This document shows positions 44,138-52,776 of a stretch of 64,000 nt of DNA, piece by piece; the first letter of the stretch is position 1, and each line of letters opens with the position of its first letter. The position numbers and the translations under genes were made by a program. Source of the stretch: Sphingobacterium nematocida. GTDB lineage: Bacteria; Bacteroidota; Bacteroidia; Sphingobacteriales; Sphingobacteriaceae. The stretch covers positions 34,937 to 98,936 of the forward strand of contig NZ_FUZF01000022.1 of assembly GCF_900168125.1 (NCBI RefSeq), written 5' to 3'. Below the pieces are notes generated by a model. It saw nothing but the letters and a program-made list of their open reading frames with translations. It was not told the origin of the DNA and did not search any database.

Positions 44138-44551
44138 ATGAGACAGTTATTATTTTCTTTTGCAGCGCTACTTTTTACTATTGTATCTTATGCGCAAGGT
44201 AAGGACCCTATTGTTGGGACGTGGTTAAATCCCAGTGGAGAGGGGAAGGTAGAAATCTACGAATCGAATGGAAAGTTTTTTGGTAAGTTGTATCTCGTTA
44301 AAGATAAGTCAAAAAAAGACACAAAAAATCCGGATGAAAAATTGAGATCTCGCGCTCTAAATGGCGTGGTGATTCTTAACAATTTTACAAAAAAAGGTAC
44401 CTCTTATGAGGGCGGAGAAATTTATGACCCTAAAAGCGGTAAGACATACAGTTGTAAAATGAAACTTAAGGGGAATGATGCTTTGGATATTCGTGGATTC
44501 ATAGGTATTAGTATGTTTGGGCGGTCTGAAACCTGGACACGGACTAAATAA
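44138..44551 (+). CDS. exported DUF2147 protein
   Basis: 137 residues from the ATG at 44138, which starts a signal peptide (MRQLLFSFAALLFTIVSYAQ). The mature domain follows the DUF2147 lipocalin-like pattern: DPIVGTWLNPSGEGKVEIYE, FFGKLYLVKD, NGVVILNNF, GGEIYDPKSGKTYSCKMKL and LDIRGFIGISMFGRSETWTR. The function of the family is unknown; the beta-barrel may bind a small ligand in the periplasm. Single gene. Confidence 0.88.
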   Translation: MRQLLFSFAALLFTIVSYAQGKDPIVGTWLNPSGEGKVEIYESNGKFFGKLYLVKDKSKKDTKNPDEKLRSRALNGVVILNNFTKKGTSYEGGEIYDPKSGKTYSCKMKLKGNDALDIRGFIGISMFGRSETWTRTK

Positions 44552-44696
44552 TCTGGATTTGATAATATTCAGACAAACGATTTCGTAATGTGGTGTGGTA
44601 AAATTCTGCTATCTTTGGGACTAAAATTAAATGTTCTAAGGCCCTAACGCTTTGGATATTTTAAAATTATAACTTTAGATTTTTTAATTTTTTCAT

Positions 44697-45887
44697 ATGT
44701 ACAAAACGTTAAAGCCAGCATTGGAAAAAGAGTTGGCTGCCATCAAAGAAGCAGGACTTTATAAAGAGGAACGTATCATTACAACCCCTCAAGGAGCAGA
44801 CATTAAAGTAAGTACCGGACAAGAGGTCGTCAACTTTTGTGCGAACAATTATTTGGGGTTGTCTTCACACCCTAAGGTTGTTGAAGCGGCCAAGAATGCT
44901 GTAGACAAGTATGGCTACGGAATGTCTTCAGTGCGTTTTATCTGTGGAACACAGGATGTGCACAAAGAGTTGGAAGAGAAGTTGTCTAAGTTTTTAGGTA
45001 CAGAGGATACTATTTTGTATGCGGCAGCATTTGACGCCAACGGGGGAGTTTTTGAACCTTTATTTGGCGCCGAAGATGCTATTATTTCCGATGAATTAAA
45101 TCATGCTTCTATTATTGATGGGGTACGTCTATGTAAAGCACAGCGTTTCCGTTATAAGAATTGCGATATGACGGATTTGGAAGCCCAATTGCAAGCGGCT
45201 TCGGGCGCTCGTCATAAAATAATCGTTACAGACGGTGCATTTTCAATGGATGGATCTGTAGCACCATTGGATAAAATCTGTGACCTAGCCGACAAGTATG
45301 AGGCATTAGTAATGATCGATGAGTCACACTGTTCTGGTTTTATTGGTAAAACTGGAAGAGGTACGCACGAGCTATTTAATGTTATCGACCGTGTTGATAT
45401 TATTACAGGTACTCTTGGTAAAGCTTTGGGTGGCGCTTCCGGTGGATTTACCTCGGGCAAGAAAGAAATTATCGATATGTTGCGTCAGCGCTCTAGACCA
45501 TACCTTTTTTCGAATACATTGGCACCAGCAATTACAGGGGCGTCCGTAGCGGTATTGGATATGTTGAGTGAGACTACGGAGTTGCGCGATAAATTGGAAG
45601 CAAATACGTTGTATTTCCGCGAGCAGATGACTGCAGCAGGTTTTGATATCAAACCTGGATTTCATCCAATTGTACCAGTGATGCTTTATGATGCAAAGCT
45701 GGCACAGGAATTTGCATCTAAGATGTTGGATGAAGGTATTTATGTGATTGGTTTTTACTACCCTGTTGTACCTCAAGGTAAAGCACGTATTCGTGTACAG
45801 ATATCTGCCGGACATGATAGAGCACATTTGGATAAGGCTATTGCGGCCTTTACTAAAGTTGGAAAAGCGTTAGGAGTAATTAAGTAG
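44697..45887 (+). CDS. kbl: glycine C-acetyltransferase (2-amino-3-ketobutyrate CoA ligase)
   Basis: 396 residues, full length for Kbl. NFCANNYLGLSSHPKVVEAA, the SSVRFICGTQDVHKELE region, IDESHCSGFIGKTGRGT with PLP contacts, and GTLGKALGGASGGFTSG with the Schiff-base Lys near residue 243. It ligates acetyl-CoA with glycine or runs in reverse in threonine breakdown. No threonine dehydrogenase gene is adjacent. A hairpin terminator lies 24 bp downstream. Confidence 0.95.
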   Translation: MYKTLKPALEKELAAIKEAGLYKEERIITTPQGADIKVSTGQEVVNFCANNYLGLSSHPKVVEAAKNAVDKYGYGMSSVRFICGTQDVHKELEEKLSKFLGTEDTILYAAAFDANGGVFEPLFGAEDAIISDELNHASIIDGVRLCKAQRFRYKNCDMTDLEAQLQAASGARHKIIVTDGAFSMDGSVAPLDKICDLADKYEALVMIDESHCSGFIGKTGRGTHELFNVIDRVDIITGTLGKALGGASGGFTSGKKEIIDMLRQRSRPYLFSNTLAPAITGASVAVLDMLSETTELRDKLEANTLYFREQMTAAGFDIKPGFHPIVPVMLYDAKLAQEFASKMLDEGIYVIGFYYPVVPQGKARIRVQISAGHDRAHLDKAIAAFTKVGKALGVIK

Positions 45888-45910
45888 TGAGATACCTGTT
45901 TGAGATATTT

Positions 45911-45942
45911 AAGAGGTATTAGCAACGCTAATACCTCTTTCT
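45911..45942 (+). terminator. terminator after kbl
   Basis: AAGAGGTATTAGC pairs with GCTAATACCTCTT around a 3-nt loop, then T residues. Confidence 0.88.
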
Positions 45943-46098
45943 ATTAAAGGAAATGCCTGCTGAACGAACGCTAGTTAAATGTTGGTAGAGCTCTAAAAAA
46001 GTCTGCTTTTGCATTTAAGTGTTTGAAAATTAAGTTGAAAAAAACAAAATATAACAAAATAATAATATAAAACACTAAAATTTGAGGTGTAAAATAAT

Positions 46099-46106
46099 TA
46101 TCTTTG
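46099..46106 (+). promoter_or_regulatory. -7 element of typA
   Basis: TATCTTTG matches TAnnTTTG, 33 bp before the ATG. The nearest TTTG upstream is only 14 bp away, so the -33 box is uncertain. Confidence 0.45.
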
Positions 46107-46138
46107 CACCCTGAATTTAAAACAAATTTACTTGCTGG

Positions 46139-47944
46139 ATGCAAAATATTAGAAACATCGCGATTATCGCACACGTTGACCACGGTAAAACGACGTTGGT
46201 CGATAAGATTCTTTACTTTACCAATCAATTTAGAGAAAACGAAAACGCAGGAGAGTTAATCCTGGATAATAATGATCTAGAACGTGAACGCGGTATCACA
46301 ATCGTTTCAAAAAACGTAGCTGTAAAATACAAAGATGTTAAAATCAACATCATTGATACTCCTGGTCACGCCGATTTCGGCGGAGAGGTTGAACGCGTAT
46401 TGAAGATGGCTGACGGAGTCGTATTGTTGGTAGATGCCTTTGAGGGACCAATGCCACAGACACGTTTCGTGACAGGCAAAGCGTTGGGCTTAGGTATCAA
46501 ACCAATTGTTGTGGTTAACAAAGTCGATAAAGAAAACTGTCGTCCTGATGAGGTATATGAGAACGTGTTCGATTTATTCTTCAATTTGGGCGCTACCGAG
46601 GATCAGTTGGATTTCCCAGTATTATATGGTTCTTCAAAACAAGGTTGGATGTCTACGGATTGGAAGCAACCAACGACAGATTTTACTGCGTTACTGGACG
46701 CAATTGTAGCGCATATTCCGGCACCAAAAGTTTCTGAAGGAACTTTGCAAATGCAAGTGACTTCTTTGGATTATTCTACATTTGTGGGACGTATTGCAAT
46801 CGGTCGTGTTGCTCGTGGAGTAATCAAAGAGAATCAACCTGTTTCTCTTGTGAAACGCGATGGTAAAATCGTTAAGTCTCGTGTAAAGGAATTACAAGTA
46901 TTTGAAGGATTAGGACGTATTAAAGTTCCAGAGGTACATGCAGGGGATATTTGTGCTGTTGTTGGTATCGAAGGATTCGATATTGGTGATACTATTGCAG
47001 ATTTCGAGAATCCTGAACAATTGGAGGTTATGAGCATTGATGAGCCAACAATGAATATGTTGTTTACCATTAATAACTCTCCTTTCTTTGGCCGAGAGGG
47101 TAAGTTGGTTACCTCCCGTAATATTTATGACCGTTTACAAAAGGAATTAGAAAAAAACCTTGCTCTGCGTGTTGTTCCTACAGAGTCGCCTGATGCTTGG
47201 TTAGTATATGGTCGTGGTATTCTCCATTTGTCTGTGTTGATTGAAACAATGCGTCGTGAAGGTTACGAATTGCAAGTGGGCCAACCACAGGTAATTGTAA
47301 AAGAGATTGACGGTGTAAAATGTGAGCCTATCGAAGAATTGGTGGTAGATGTGCCTGCTGAGGTTTCTGGTAAAGTGATCGAATTGGTAACGCAGCGTAA
47401 AGGTGAATTACTAATTATGGAAGCCAAAGGTGATATGCAACATTTGGAATTCTCTATTCCTTCTCGTGGTATTATTGGTCTACGTAATAATGTATTGACA
47501 GCTACAGCAGGAGAGGCTGTCATGGCGCACCGTTTGAAAGGTTATGAACCTTGGAAAGGTACTATTCCTAAGCGTATGGCAGGTGTATTGATTTCTTTAG
47601 ATACAGGTTCTACTACAGCTTATTCTATCGATAAGTTACAAGATCGTGGACGTTTCTTTGTAGATCCAGGGGTAGAAATCTATGAAGGACAGATTTTAGG
47701 CGAGCATATCCGTGATAATGATTTAACAATCAATGTTACCAAAGGGAAGCAGTTGACAAATATGCGTGCTTCTGGTTCTGATGATAATACTCGTATCGCA
47801 CCAGCGATTAAGTTTTCTCTTGAAGAATGTATGGAGTATATCCAAGCAGACGAGTACATAGAAGTGACACCGCAATCTATGCGTTTACGTAAGATTTATC
47901 TTACTGAAAATGAGCGTAAAGTAAATGCGAAGAAGTTTCAGTAA
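46139..47944 (+). CDS. typA: ribosome-associated GTPase TypA/BipA
   Basis: 601 residues, the typical TypA length. The translational-GTPase G domain carries G1 AHVDHGKTT, the switch I region RERGITI, G3 DTPGHADFGGEVERV and G4 VVNKVDKE. Domain II, EF-G-like domains III and V, and the TypA-specific C-terminal domain (ending in the LRKIYLTENER region) follow. It binds the ribosome and helps 50S assembly and growth under stress. Monocistronic with a palindromic terminator. Confidence 0.96.
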   Translation: MQNIRNIAIIAHVDHGKTTLVDKILYFTNQFRENENAGELILDNNDLERERGITIVSKNVAVKYKDVKINIIDTPGHADFGGEVERVLKMADGVVLLVDAFEGPMPQTRFVTGKALGLGIKPIVVVNKVDKENCRPDEVYENVFDLFFNLGATEDQLDFPVLYGSSKQGWMSTDWKQPTTDFTALLDAIVAHIPAPKVSEGTLQMQVTSLDYSTFVGRIAIGRVARGVIKENQPVSLVKRDGKIVKSRVKELQVFEGLGRIKVPEVHAGDICAVVGIEGFDIGDTIADFENPEQLEVMSIDEPTMNMLFTINNSPFFGREGKLVTSRNIYDRLQKELEKNLALRVVPTESPDAWLVYGRGILHLSVLIETMRREGYELQVGQPQVIVKEIDGVKCEPIEELVVDVPAEVSGKVIELVTQRKGELLIMEAKGDMQHLEFSIPSRGIIGLRNNVLTATAGEAVMAHRLKGYEPWKGTIPKRMAGVLISLDTGSTTAYSIDKLQDRGRFFVDPGVEIYEGQILGEHIRDNDLTINVTKGKQLTNMRASGSDDNTRIAPAIKFSLEECMEYIQADEYIEVTPQSMRLRKIYLTENERKVNAKKFQ

Positions 47945-47950
47945 TATATA

Positions 47951-47980
47951 AAAAAGGCCGGTCAATTGACCGGCCTTTTT
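47951..47980. terminator. bidirectional terminator between typA and ecotin genes
   Basis: A perfect 30-bp palindrome, AAAAAGGCCGGTCAA followed by its reverse complement, with T-runs on both strands. It lies between convergent genes. Confidence 0.9.
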
Positions 47981-48000
47981 TATATCGATAGTTTCTTTTT

Positions 48001-48504
48001 CTATTTCTGCTTTACGCGCTCCTCTGCCGCAACGTATACATCTTCTTCTGCTTTATAGATTTTGAACTGCACTTCGTATTCCTCTGGGACATAAATTACT
48101 ATGGGTAACTTACCATTGTAACGTGTCATTTCGGGCTGCGCCGAAACAAAAAGATGGCGATTAGGAGCCCCAGGACAAGCCATTTGTGTCGACGCTACTT
48201 GACCATTGGTCGTAAATACATAATAATCATAGCCCCAACCCTGTAGATCTTTTTTCTCAAGTTTTCCTTGTAGAGAGAAGTGATTACAACCATCCACTTC
48301 CATCCATTTTCCGACAGTGAATTCTATTTTTTTACTATCGTCGTTTTTGGAATGAGGGACTTCAATAATCATTTTCTTATATCCTTTTTCAGGAGTAGGA
48401 AATATATCTGTGCTTTGTTTTAATACAGATTGTGCCATAGTTATCGTCGTTAAACTTAAGAGTCCAAATAAAATGGTAAAGATTTTAGATAATTGTTTGT
48501 TCAT
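48001..48504 (-). CDS. eco: ecotin, periplasmic serine-protease inhibitor
   Basis: 167 residues with a signal peptide ending TTITMAQ. Ecotin landmarks are present: IFPTPEKGYKKMIIEVP, EVDGCNHFSLQGKLEKKDLQGWGYDYYV, the primary loop VASTQMACPG with a Cys matching the conserved disulfide, and TRYNGKLPIVIYVPEEYEVQFKIYKAEE. Ecotin dimers inhibit trypsin-fold proteases. Where the E. coli protein has Met-Met at P1-P1', this one reads Gln-Met, so P1 may be Gln. Confidence 0.92.
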   Translation of the reverse strand: MNKQLSKIFTILFGLLSLTTITMAQSVLKQSTDIFPTPEKGYKKMIIEVPHSKNDDSKKIEFTVGKWMEVDGCNHFSLQGKLEKKDLQGWGYDYYVFTTNGQVASTQMACPGAPNRHLFVSAQPEMTRYNGKLPIVIYVPEEYEVQFKIYKAEEDVYVAAEERVKQK

Positions 48505-48603
48505 TTTCTGTTGCTTGTTTTAATTAATATCTTTTGTATCTGTACCAAATATGATTCCAAAAAGGATAAAAGGTTTAATAAACAACTATTTTATTTTTGT
48601 CAC

Positions 48604-49710
48604 TTAGGGCTGTTTCGAATTTTCATAATCCTCCGTGAGCTTATCCAATCGCTTTTGAATGGCGATGTCCGTTCGTTGTGGGACGAGTTTGTTTAGGGCA
48701 TTTTTTTCTACATCGACGTTAGAGGCTGATTCAAAGAAATGTATTGTACGCTGATCATGTATTGCCGCGTCATAGGTATCTCTAGCACTCATTAACTTGA
48801 CAAAAACAGGTAAACATTCGAAGAATAAAAATAGCAATGCGATAAAAATGACGGCATACTTTGTAGAGCTGTCTTCTGTGCCATCCGGATTTTTATGCAA
48901 GTTGGCTAAAGCCGCATTTCTGTCGGCAAAACCTGCTACATTCACAGCACTATCTAAACTTTTTGCCGATAGTATGGATTGATCAAGCAGTCCTTCCTTC
49001 TCTTTCCTCGATAATAGCTGACTCTCTTTGTTTTGGATTCTATTCCTTAGTGTGTCTAAAAGAATCGCTTCTTTTTTTAGATTTTCTTCTTTCATTTTAG
49101 CGTAAGGGCCGTAACCTAAGACACCAGATGTTTCGGTTGTCTTAGTGCCGAAGATCTCGTGATTGAGCTGCTGTCTCGCTATTTTTAGAGTTGATTCTAG
49201 AGAATCTGCTTGCGCTTTTAAACTTCGCAACTGCCCGTACTCGACAAGGTACTTGCTTTCAAAGGTCCTGTTTAGTGTATCTATGCTCGCGTGTTGTTGC
49301 CTTAAGTATTCGACACGTAGATGTTCTTTTATTTCTTTATCAAAGACTTTAAGCTCTAAGGGACGGGAAATGACTATCCCGATCAGGATAGCAAGTAGAA
49401 TGCGTGGCAATGCCTGTAATAGTTGTTTGAATGTACTCCCTGATTTATCCAGACTCAATACGATATAACGATCGAGGTTAAATATAGCTAGTCCCCATAT
49501 TGCTCCAAATAACAAGGCGTAAAATAAGCTAAACGGAGTGCCGCTAAACACAAAGTAAAGGGCATAACCTCCTGCTAAACTTGCAAAAAGCCCAGTAAAG
49601 AAAATGGTCGCACCGATACTGACGTATTTGCTATGTTCTTCGGGAAATCGAGATAATGTTTCTTTATGAACCCCTGCGCACCACCAAAAAAAATGTTTTA
49701 ATGTACTCAT
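48604..49710 (-). CDS. DUF4407 membrane protein with coiled coil
   Basis: 368 residues. The N-terminus MSTLKHFFWWCAGVHKETLS and two early membrane helices (about 33-52 and 58-78), a third at 95-115 and a fourth near 288-308 match DUF4407. Between helices 3 and 4 lies a long charged, probably coiled-coil segment (about 125-265). The function is unknown. Single gene, divergent from the M3 peptidase gene. Confidence 0.85.
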   Translation of the reverse strand: MSTLKHFFWWCAGVHKETLSRFPEEHSKYVSIGATIFFTGLFASLAGGYALYFVFSGTPFSLFYALLFGAIWGLAIFNLDRYIVLSLDKSGSTFKQLLQALPRILLAILIGIVISRPLELKVFDKEIKEHLRVEYLRQQHASIDTLNRTFESKYLVEYGQLRSLKAQADSLESTLKIARQQLNHEIFGTKTTETSGVLGYGPYAKMKEENLKKEAILLDTLRNRIQNKESQLLSRKEKEGLLDQSILSAKSLDSAVNVAGFADRNAALANLHKNPDGTEDSSTKYAVIFIALLFLFFECLPVFVKLMSARDTYDAAIHDQRTIHFFESASNVDVEKNALNKLVPQRTDIAIQKRLDKLTEDYENSKQP

Positions 49711-49837
49711 TCTGTTAAATTTGAGACGGCTGAACCATCTAAGCGCAAAAGTAAGGAGGAGACCTGAATCTTTTTAGATATTTTCGGTGAACATTGGTAA
49801 ATAAGCGGTGAAGGAAGAATTTGTCATGAAATTTATC

Positions 49838-49845
49838 TAAGTTTG
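49838..49845 (+). promoter_or_regulatory. -7 element of the M3 peptidase gene
   Basis: TAAGTTTG matches TAnnTTTG, 61 bp before the ATG at 49907. TTTG lies 14 bp upstream, shorter than the usual spacer. Confidence 0.4.
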
Positions 49846-49906
49846 CATACGCCCCTCCTAAATTATTGGAACGGAAAAAATTAGATGAAAAAATAAATAG
49901 ATTGAA

Positions 49907-52021
49907 ATGAGTAAAAAAAGCTTCATTCCATTTTTAGTTGTTGCCTCTATGTTTGTAGGATGTAATAACGAAGAAAAAATGACGAATTCTGATAACCCAT
50001 TATTGGCGGCCTACGATACGCCATTTAATGTTCCCCCTTTTGATAAGATAAAAGATGTACATTTTCGCCCCGCTTTTGAAGAGGCTCTTAAAAAGCACAA
50101 TTTAGAGATCGATAGTATTGTCAATAATACAGAAGAACCGAATTTTATAAACACAATAGTTGCATTGGAGAATGCGGGATCATTATTAGGTAATGTTTCC
50201 ACGGTGTTTTATAATCTGAATTCTGCGAATACAAATGATACTATACAGGCAATCGCCAAGGATCTCGCGCCACTTATCTCGGCGCATAGTGATGAAATCC
50301 AACTCAATGCTAAGCTCTTTGCTAAAGTCAAATCGGTATATGCAAAGAAGGATGCTTTAGGTCTTGATGCAGAGGACAAAAAATTGTTGGAGGAGACTTA
50401 TAAAGGTTTTGTTCGTTCGGGCGCTAATTTGACGGACAGAGATAAAGAGAAGTTAAAAAAAATCAATGCAGATCTTTCTGTGTTGACTACACAATATGGG
50501 CAAAACTTACTAGCTGAGACTAATGCTTATGAGCTAGTCGTTGACAAAGAAGAAGATTTAGCAGGACTATCTGAGGGGCTGATTGCAGCCGCTGCAGATG
50601 TAGCTAAGTCAAAGGGCAAAGAAGGGAAATGGGTCTTCACCCTTTCTAATCCTTCTGTAATGCCGTTTTTGCAATATGCAGATAACAGAGAACTACGTAA
50701 GCAGATCTGGAATGCATACCAATCCCGTGGCAACAATGGTAATGATAATGACAATAAAGAATCATTAGTAAAGATTGCTAATTTACGTTTAGAAAAAGCT
50801 AAACTTTTAGGATATGCCTCCCACGCTGCTTATGTTCTAGAGGAATCTATGGCTGCGAATCCTACAAATGTATATAGCTTGTTGAATAAGCTTTGGGGCC
50901 CGGCTCTGGCTAAAGCTAAGGTAGAAGCTGCTGATATTCAAAAGGAGATTGATGCTGCAAAAGATACTTTCAAGGTAGCACCTTATGATTGGAGATATTA
51001 TGCGGAGAAAATCCGTGTAAAACGTTTTGCATTGAATGAAGAGGAAATCAAACCTTATTTCAGTTTGTCTGCTGTTCGAGAAGGCGCATTTGCCACAGCA
51101 ACAAAATTATGGGGAATTACATTTGTGGCCTTAAATAATGTGCCTACCTATCATGAGGAAGTTGAAGTTTACGAAGTGAAAGATAAGGATGGTTCGCATT
51201 TAGGTTTGCTGTATGCAGATTTTTTTCCACGTGATTCAAAACGGGGAGGGGCTTGGATGACTTCGTACCGTAGTCAACAAACGAAAGATTCGAAACGTGT
51301 TGCTCCAGTAATTTCTATTGTTTGTAATTTCACTAAGCCAGTAGGAGACCAACCAGCATTACTGACATTTGACGAAGCAACTACTTTATTCCATGAATTT
51401 GGACATGCTTTACACGGGTTATTCTCTAATGTAAAGTACAAGTCCCTGGCAGGTACATCGGTGTCTCGTGACTTTGTGGAATTGCCATCACAGATCATGG
51501 AAAATTGGGCTGCTGATCCAGAGGTTTTAAAGACATATGCTAAACATTATAAAACGGGAGAAGCTATACCAGATTCTTTGATCGCAAAGATGGACAAGGC
51601 CGGCACGTTCGACCAAGGATTTGCTACGACAGAATATGTTTCCGCTTCTTTATTGGATATGAACTACCATGCTACCACATCCCCAATAACGGATAACGCT
51701 AATGCTTTTGAGAAAGCAGCTATGGTTAAGATCGGTTTGATCGACGCTATTATTCCTCGTTATAGAAGTACATATTTTCAACATATTTTTTCTGGGGGCT
51801 ACTCCGCTGGTTATTACGCGTACATCTGGGCAGAGGTGCTAGACTCGGATGCTTATGCTGCTTTCAAAGAGAAAGGGCTCTTTGATCAAGCGACAGCAGA
51901 ATCTTTCCGTAAGAATATTCTTGAAAGAGGTGGAACAGGAGATCCTGCTGCCTTGTATAGAGCCTTTAGAGGAAAAGATCCGGATCCAGTCCATTTGATG
52001 AAAAAGAGAGGATTGAATTAG
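49907..52021 (+). CDS. dcp: M3-family peptidyl-dipeptidase (Dcp-like) lipoprotein
   Basis: 704 residues. The N-terminus has a lipoprotein signal with lipobox MFVGC (Cys about residue 19), so it is membrane-tethered in the periplasm. The zinc motif TLFHEFGHALHGLFS (HExxH) and the downstream Glu in the VELPSQIMENWA helix define peptidase family M3; length and YVSASLLDMNYH / GYSAGYYAYIWAEVLD fit Dcp/oligopeptidase A. It removes dipeptides from peptide C-termini. A terminator follows. Confidence 0.93.
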   Translation: MSKKSFIPFLVVASMFVGCNNEEKMTNSDNPLLAAYDTPFNVPPFDKIKDVHFRPAFEEALKKHNLEIDSIVNNTEEPNFINTIVALENAGSLLGNVSTVFYNLNSANTNDTIQAIAKDLAPLISAHSDEIQLNAKLFAKVKSVYAKKDALGLDAEDKKLLEETYKGFVRSGANLTDRDKEKLKKINADLSVLTTQYGQNLLAETNAYELVVDKEEDLAGLSEGLIAAAADVAKSKGKEGKWVFTLSNPSVMPFLQYADNRELRKQIWNAYQSRGNNGNDNDNKESLVKIANLRLEKAKLLGYASHAAYVLEESMAANPTNVYSLLNKLWGPALAKAKVEAADIQKEIDAAKDTFKVAPYDWRYYAEKIRVKRFALNEEEIKPYFSLSAVREGAFATATKLWGITFVALNNVPTYHEEVEVYEVKDKDGSHLGLLYADFFPRDSKRGGAWMTSYRSQQTKDSKRVAPVISIVCNFTKPVGDQPALLTFDEATTLFHEFGHALHGLFSNVKYKSLAGTSVSRDFVELPSQIMENWAADPEVLKTYAKHYKTGEAIPDSLIAKMDKAGTFDQGFATTEYVSASLLDMNYHATTSPITDNANAFEKAAMVKIGLIDAIIPRYRSTYFQHIFSGGYSAGYYAYIWAEVLDSDAYAAFKEKGLFDQATAESFRKNILERGGTGDPAALYRAFRGKDPDPVHLMKKRGLN

Positions 52022-52039
52022 TTAAGTTATTATGTATAA

Positions 52040-52080
52040 AAAGGGACTGTCTCGCAAAAATAGAGACAGTCCTTTTTTTT
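52040..52080 (+). terminator. terminator after the M3 peptidase gene
   Basis: AAAGGGACTGTCTC pairs with GAGACAGTCC then a run of eight T. Confidence 0.9.
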
Positions 52081-52279
52081 TATCTCAGCTTTCCAAGTCC
52101 CAAATGCCAATTTCCTTTTTCACATTCAGTAGAAACTATTTTAGTGGGATCCAACTCTGCAGATAGTTTCCCAATTTGTCTCCTATTTATTTCTGGTCAA
52201 GTTGATAGCTTGTTATTACTAAGTTCAATATTAAGTTATTTTTCACCTACTGATTATATAGTATTAATATAGCTGTGAA

Positions 52280-52334
52280 CTAGGCTAAGGCTAGGTTAAG
52301 GCTATGTTAACCCTAGCTAAAGGATAGCTTAATA
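52280..52334 (+). repeat. five tandem 11-bp degenerate repeats
   Basis: Successive units CTAGGCTAAGG, CTAGGTTAAGG, CTATGTTAACC, CTAGCTAAAGG and ATAGCTTAATA. The 11-bp period is about one DNA helical turn. They lie about 150 bp upstream of the DUF4198 operon promoter. Confidence 0.7.
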
Positions 52335-52355
52335 GTAAACGTAATAATAAAGAAG

Positions 52356-52374
52356 TTCGGACATGATGTCCGAA
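52356..52374. promoter_or_regulatory. perfect 19-bp dyad, candidate operator
   Basis: TTCGGACATGATGTCCGAA is a 9-bp inverted repeat about one central base. It ends 56 bp upstream of the DUF4198 operon promoter and no T-tract follows, so a protein-binding site is more likely than a terminator. Confidence 0.4.
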
Positions 52375-52429
52375 AGAGGTAATAGCCATGACATGCGCGA
52401 TCGCTTTTAAAAAAAAAGTAAATTATTTG

Positions 52430-52485
52430 TTGCAAATAACAGATTAAACCTCTTATATTTGCCATTGTTTGTAATAAGTCTAAAT
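52430..52485 (+). promoter_or_regulatory. promoter and ATTTAGA operator of the DUF4198 operon
   Basis: TTG (52430-52432), 21 bp, TATATTTG (52454-52461). The box at 52467-52485 reads ATTTAGACTTATTACAAAC on the minus strand and covers the expected transcription start (about 52468). It closely resembles box 2 before the module 1 receptor. Confidence 0.65.
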
Positions 52486-52578
52486 AAAATCTATTTGATT
52501 ATATGTTTCTAAGGTTGCTAAAAGACTTATAAGAAATTATTTTCTAGTTGGGTATTAGAATACTGAATTTAAAAAAGA

Positions 52579-52725
52579 GCGTCATGCTAGAGACGGCAAT
52601 CTCTGCATGACGCAAAATCTAACATCAGCGGCAACTGATATTAGTGGATCTGACCTCATATAGAGACAGATCACCCCCGATACTGTAAAATATGGAAGGA
52701 AATGCAAGATAGAAAAAATCTTGTA
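52579..52725 (+). promoter_or_regulatory. structured 5' leader, candidate cis-regulatory RNA
   Basis: Hairpin I (52579-52613) is a 9-bp GCGTCATGC/GCATGACGC stem, a one-base bulge and a 5-bp AGAGA/TCTCT stem closing on CGGCAA. Hairpin II (52619-52644) is CTAAcATCAG/CTGATaTTAG, again closing on CGGCAA. Hairpin III (52647-52672) has a GATCTG/CAGATC stem. Finally TGCAAGAT/ATCTTGTA (52703-52725) is followed by T-rich sequence and could be a terminator. The leader runs about 300 nt from promoter to ATG. No known riboswitch class could be assigned. Confidence 0.5.
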
Positions 52726-52776
52726 TTCTTTTCATAATCGGTTGAATAAAAAAACAATTACACTATTCAATATATT

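Noticed and set aside
52640..52700. Cobalamin riboswitch in the DUF4198 operon leader
   Set aside because: Only CCCCCGATACTGTAA is reminiscent; the upstream GGGAA and GGTG-AAATCC parts of the core and the B12 box are absent.
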